A stretch of DNA of 52,749 bases from an uncultured Lachnoclostridium sp. (GTDB lineage Bacteria > Bacillota > Clostridia > Lachnospirales > Lachnospiraceae), in the NCBI GenBank assembly GCA_946415315.1, contig CAMKRZ010000006.1, positions 68,168 to 120,916 on the forward strand, read 5' to 3'. The translations under genes and the position numbers were made by a program. Positions 51,200 to 52,749 of the stretch are shown here, one piece after another; the first letter of the stretch is position 1; the number at the start of each line of letters is the position of its first letter. The notes beneath the pieces are model-generated. The model worked only from the letters and a program-made list of their open reading frames with translations, was not told the origin of the DNA and searched no databases.

Positions 51200-52462
51200 C
51201 TACCCCTCATACGTACCGATGAACAGCGGAACACCGATCTCGTCGTCCATGATCATATACACGAACGGTCGGTCCAGGCGGACCGTGATTTCCTCGGGGA
51301 TCGGCGCTGCCGCCGCCTCCTTGAGCCCGACCGCTGTCGCCGCTGCCGCGCGCGTTCCCTCCTCATCGACCTCCACGCGAACCTGATGGATCACGAAATC
51401 GATTGCCAACTCCCGATCGTCCAGGATCTCCGTCAGTCCGCCGGAAAATGCAGCTGTCATTCCCATTTTCCGAAGGATCGTCTCCATCGCGTCGTTGCGA
51501 TAGTCCGTCGTAAAACGCGGCATCTCCAGCGTGACCTGCGCGGATTTGCGGTTGTCATAATTATACACCTTGTCCAGATACTCGGGAGTGAGCGCTTCGA
51601 TCAGCGTCTCAAGACTCACGCCCTCCCTCGGCTGGAAGACGACAAATGAGTTGTTGTACTCCTCGTAATACTTGTGAACCGAGGTGCACAGGTCATCGCG
51701 GTAGTAAGAGCCGGTCAACGTCTCGCACATGAGATCCACGGTTCCGGTCTTCTCTCCGTTCTCCCCGTAAAAATCGGCGTTCTTCTCAGTCTTCGCCTTG
51801 TCGAACGGTTTTGCCCAGTTGCGGTCGAACAAAACCGTATTGACCAGCAGCATGCGAAGTCCCGGTGTCATTTCCTTCAAAATTTCGGGGATCATGTCAT
51901 CGGTGTTATTGCTGACCCAGGTGTTGATATCCTTGACCGTCGATCCGTCAAGCGGTGCTTTGAAGACGGACGCCCGGTAACACTTCGAGCAGACATCCAG
52001 GAAGGACCGTTTTGCCGAATCCGCGATCTCGTCCTGGATCCAGATCGAATTCGCGACCTTCACCCCGCCGTCTTTCGACCATTTGTCGATCAGCGTCGAT
52101 AAGTACCGGTTCATGGTATCCTTCGGCAGACCGAACATCTCTTCCATCTGGCTGAGCGTCTCCCCGGAAGCCCCGTTTTCCACCATGGCGAGCGCGAGCA
52201 TCACGGAGATCGGCGACACGGTGAAGGAGTTGTCCACCCCCTCATGCGCCATCCGGAACATCGTAAGCGCATACGACCGGTATGCTTCGGAAAATGTTTC
52301 GTCCGCCTCGAGTTTCTCCCCTCCGGAGCCGGACCCCGAGGATGCGGGTTCCGCCAGCGCGACCGCTTTCTCATATTTTTTTGCGCATCCGCACATCGAC
52401 ATCAGAAACACTGCCGTCAAACCGATCGCGATAATGCGTCGCAACAATCGATTGTTTCTCAT
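51200..52462 (-). CDS. serpin lipoprotein (first in operon)
   Basis: 420 residues. Signal peptide ending MSMCGC gives a lipid anchor at Cys26; the linker is short (Ser/Gly). Serpin features: VSPISVMLALAMVENGASG, LLVNTVLFDRNW, PRFTTDYRNDAM, and a near-consensus inhibitory hinge DEEGTRAAAAT followed by a loop with P1-P1' near A-A (KEAAAAP), then VRLDRPFVYMIM. It is the first gene of three in a row, and the closest of the four serpins here to the canonical inhibitory hinge. An intragenic inverted pair of GGAAAATG words lies at 51443-51471. Confidence 0.93.
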   Translation of the reverse strand: MRNNRLLRRIIAIGLTAVFLMSMCGCAKKYEKAVALAEPASSGSGSGGEKLEADETFSEAYRSYALTMFRMAHEGVDNSFTVSPISVMLALAMVENGASGETLSQMEEMFGLPKDTMNRYLSTLIDKWSKDGGVKVANSIWIQDEIADSAKRSFLDVCSKCYRASVFKAPLDGSTVKDINTWVSNNTDDMIPEILKEMTPGLRMLLVNTVLFDRNWAKPFDKAKTEKNADFYGENGEKTGTVDLMCETLTGSYYRDDLCTSVHKYYEEYNNSFVVFQPREGVSLETLIEALTPEYLDKVYNYDNRKSAQVTLEMPRFTTDYRNDAMETILRKMGMTAAFSGGLTEILDDRELAIDFVIHQVRVEVDEEGTRAAAATAVGLKEAAAAPIPEEITVRLDRPFVYMIMDDEIGVPLFIGTYEG

Positions 52463-52618
52463 AATTCTGCCTCCTTTTTTTCCGGGAGGAGCCGGTGCCT
52501 TCCTCGCGGAAGCGCGGCCCGGGCTCCCCGGACTTCCGTGTTATTCACTTCCCCACACAACCGCACACGATTGCACACGGTCTCATCGTATATCCTAGTT
52601 ACGGCACAGGAGAGGAAA

Positions 52619-52646
52619 ATTATGGAACAAATATGCGCAAATTCAA
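52619..52646 (-). promoter_or_regulatory. candidate promoter of the serpin operon
   Basis: Minus-strand TTGAAT (52641-52646), 16-base spacer, CATAAT (52619-52624), giving a leader of about 150 bases. Two direct repeats of ACTAACTTCYGGT (52664-52676 and 52704-52716, 40 bases apart) lie immediately upstream of the -35. No gene was found in 52463-52749. Confidence 0.4.
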
Positions 52647-52749
52647 AAAAAGTTGAATGCCAAACTAACTTCTGGTCTCAACTTTGTCCTTCGCTTTTGC
52701 CTGACTAACTTCCGGTTTGCCTCGTTTCTGGCGTTTTCGCGGTTGTCTT

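Larger units (their letters stand above)
1017..52296. repeat. dispersed over-represented word GGAAAATG / CATTTTCC
   Basis: Forty exact copies by hand scan. GGAAAATG on the plus strand starts at 3311, 6790, 10740, 12773, 15697, 19223, 20132, 21406, 23675, 25070, 26503, 30451, 32881, 35272, 37820, 44508, 50797, 51443, 52289. CATTTTCC on the plus strand starts at 1017, 12794, 15487, 17771, 19468, 22242, 23569, 23784, 24918, 25511, 31963, 32286, 34623, 37084, 37215, 41013, 44833, 45488, 48869, 50124, 51464. About 24 further sites keep the 7-base core GGAAAAT. The base before is usually C (CGGAAAATG). A base-composition estimate predicts about one copy of the 8-mer. Density is lowest in 1-10 kb (3) and highest in 20-40 kb (19). 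Confidence 0.85.

Noticed and set aside
1017-52296. Reading the GGAAAATG excess as codon bias for Glu-Asn or Phe-Ser
   Set aside because: Copies occur in different frames and both orientations of genes, at start and stop codons, and between genes.
1017-52296. Reading GGAAAATG as a polar Chi or FtsK-type (KOPS) word
   Set aside because: The 19:21 split between strands shows no orientation bias in this window, though a single window cannot exclude it for the genome.
1-52749. CRISPR array, insertion sequence, prophage or rRNA operon
   Set aside because: No regularly spaced repeats, transposase, integrase, phage structural genes or rRNA-like sequence were seen.

Overview
The window looks like chromosomal DNA of a GC-rich, probably spore-forming member of the Clostridia, most likely Lachnospiraceae-like. 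The evidence is the gene families (split archaeal-type glutamate synthase with a glnA/ANTAR regulator, CotH spore-coat kinases, ECF sigma/membrane-protein pairs, Pro/Thr-rich extracellular linkers), GGAGG-type ribosome binding sites, TTGACA/TATAAT promoters and tRNA genes without encoded CCA. No phage, transposon, rRNA or CRISPR array was seen. Genes before about 1.7 kb and after about 9.2 kb lie on the minus strand; a nitrogen-assimilation block at 2-9 kb lies on the plus strand.

Layout. 1-1.7 kb: an ECF sigma gene translationally coupled to a membrane protein that runs off the window. 1.8-9.1 kb: a consensus promoter with a terminator-like leader, five genes that together make a split glutamate synthase, glutamine synthetase, and an ANTAR antiterminator. 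9.2-12.5 kb: a secreted membrane-anchored protein, tRNA-Ala and a diguanylate cyclase. 12.8-17.8 kb: a riboflavin operon (ribD, ribE, ribBA, ribH, then a Sel1-repeat gene) under an FMN riboswitch with an attenuator. 17.8-20.1 kb: an ECF sigma gene followed by a transmembrane serpin. 20.1-20.6 kb: an AT-richer unit encoding one, perhaps two, double-glycine leader peptides. 20.7-21.0 kb: two tRNA-Ser genes. 21-25 kb: a t6A/tRNA maturation cluster (tsaE, tsaB, rimI, rnz, tsaD). 25-28.7 kb: a YcxB-like protein, a secreted metallo-beta-lactamase-fold protein, a C39-like peptidase and pfkA. 28.8-34.3 kb: dnaE and uvrC. 34.3-40.9 kb: two tandem cotH paralogues, the second overlapping ftsH. 41-44.9 kb: sir2, an AraC regulator, ung, hisF and hisH. 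44.9-48.3 kb: a two-component system and a peptidyl-prolyl isomerase lipoprotein. 48.4-52.5 kb: three consecutive serpin lipoproteins in one apparent operon.

Two signals stand out. First, the 8-mer GGAAAATG (complement CATTTTCC) occurs 40 times by hand count, about evenly on both strands, in several reading frames and also between genes, where a base-composition model predicts about one. It forms an inverted pair in the riboflavin operon terminator and lies in the spacers of two promoters. This resembles DNA-uptake or other genome-architecture words and is not explained by any gene. Second, the window holds four serpins: three surface lipoproteins in an operon, and one fused to a membrane anchor with a short cytoplasmic tail directly downstream of an ECF sigma gene, which suggests an extracellular-protease-sensing or protease-defence circuit.

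Nearly all coordinates come from reading the translations and the sequence by eye. No database search or folding program was run. Regulatory structures and start choices that rest on ribosome binding sites are inferences.
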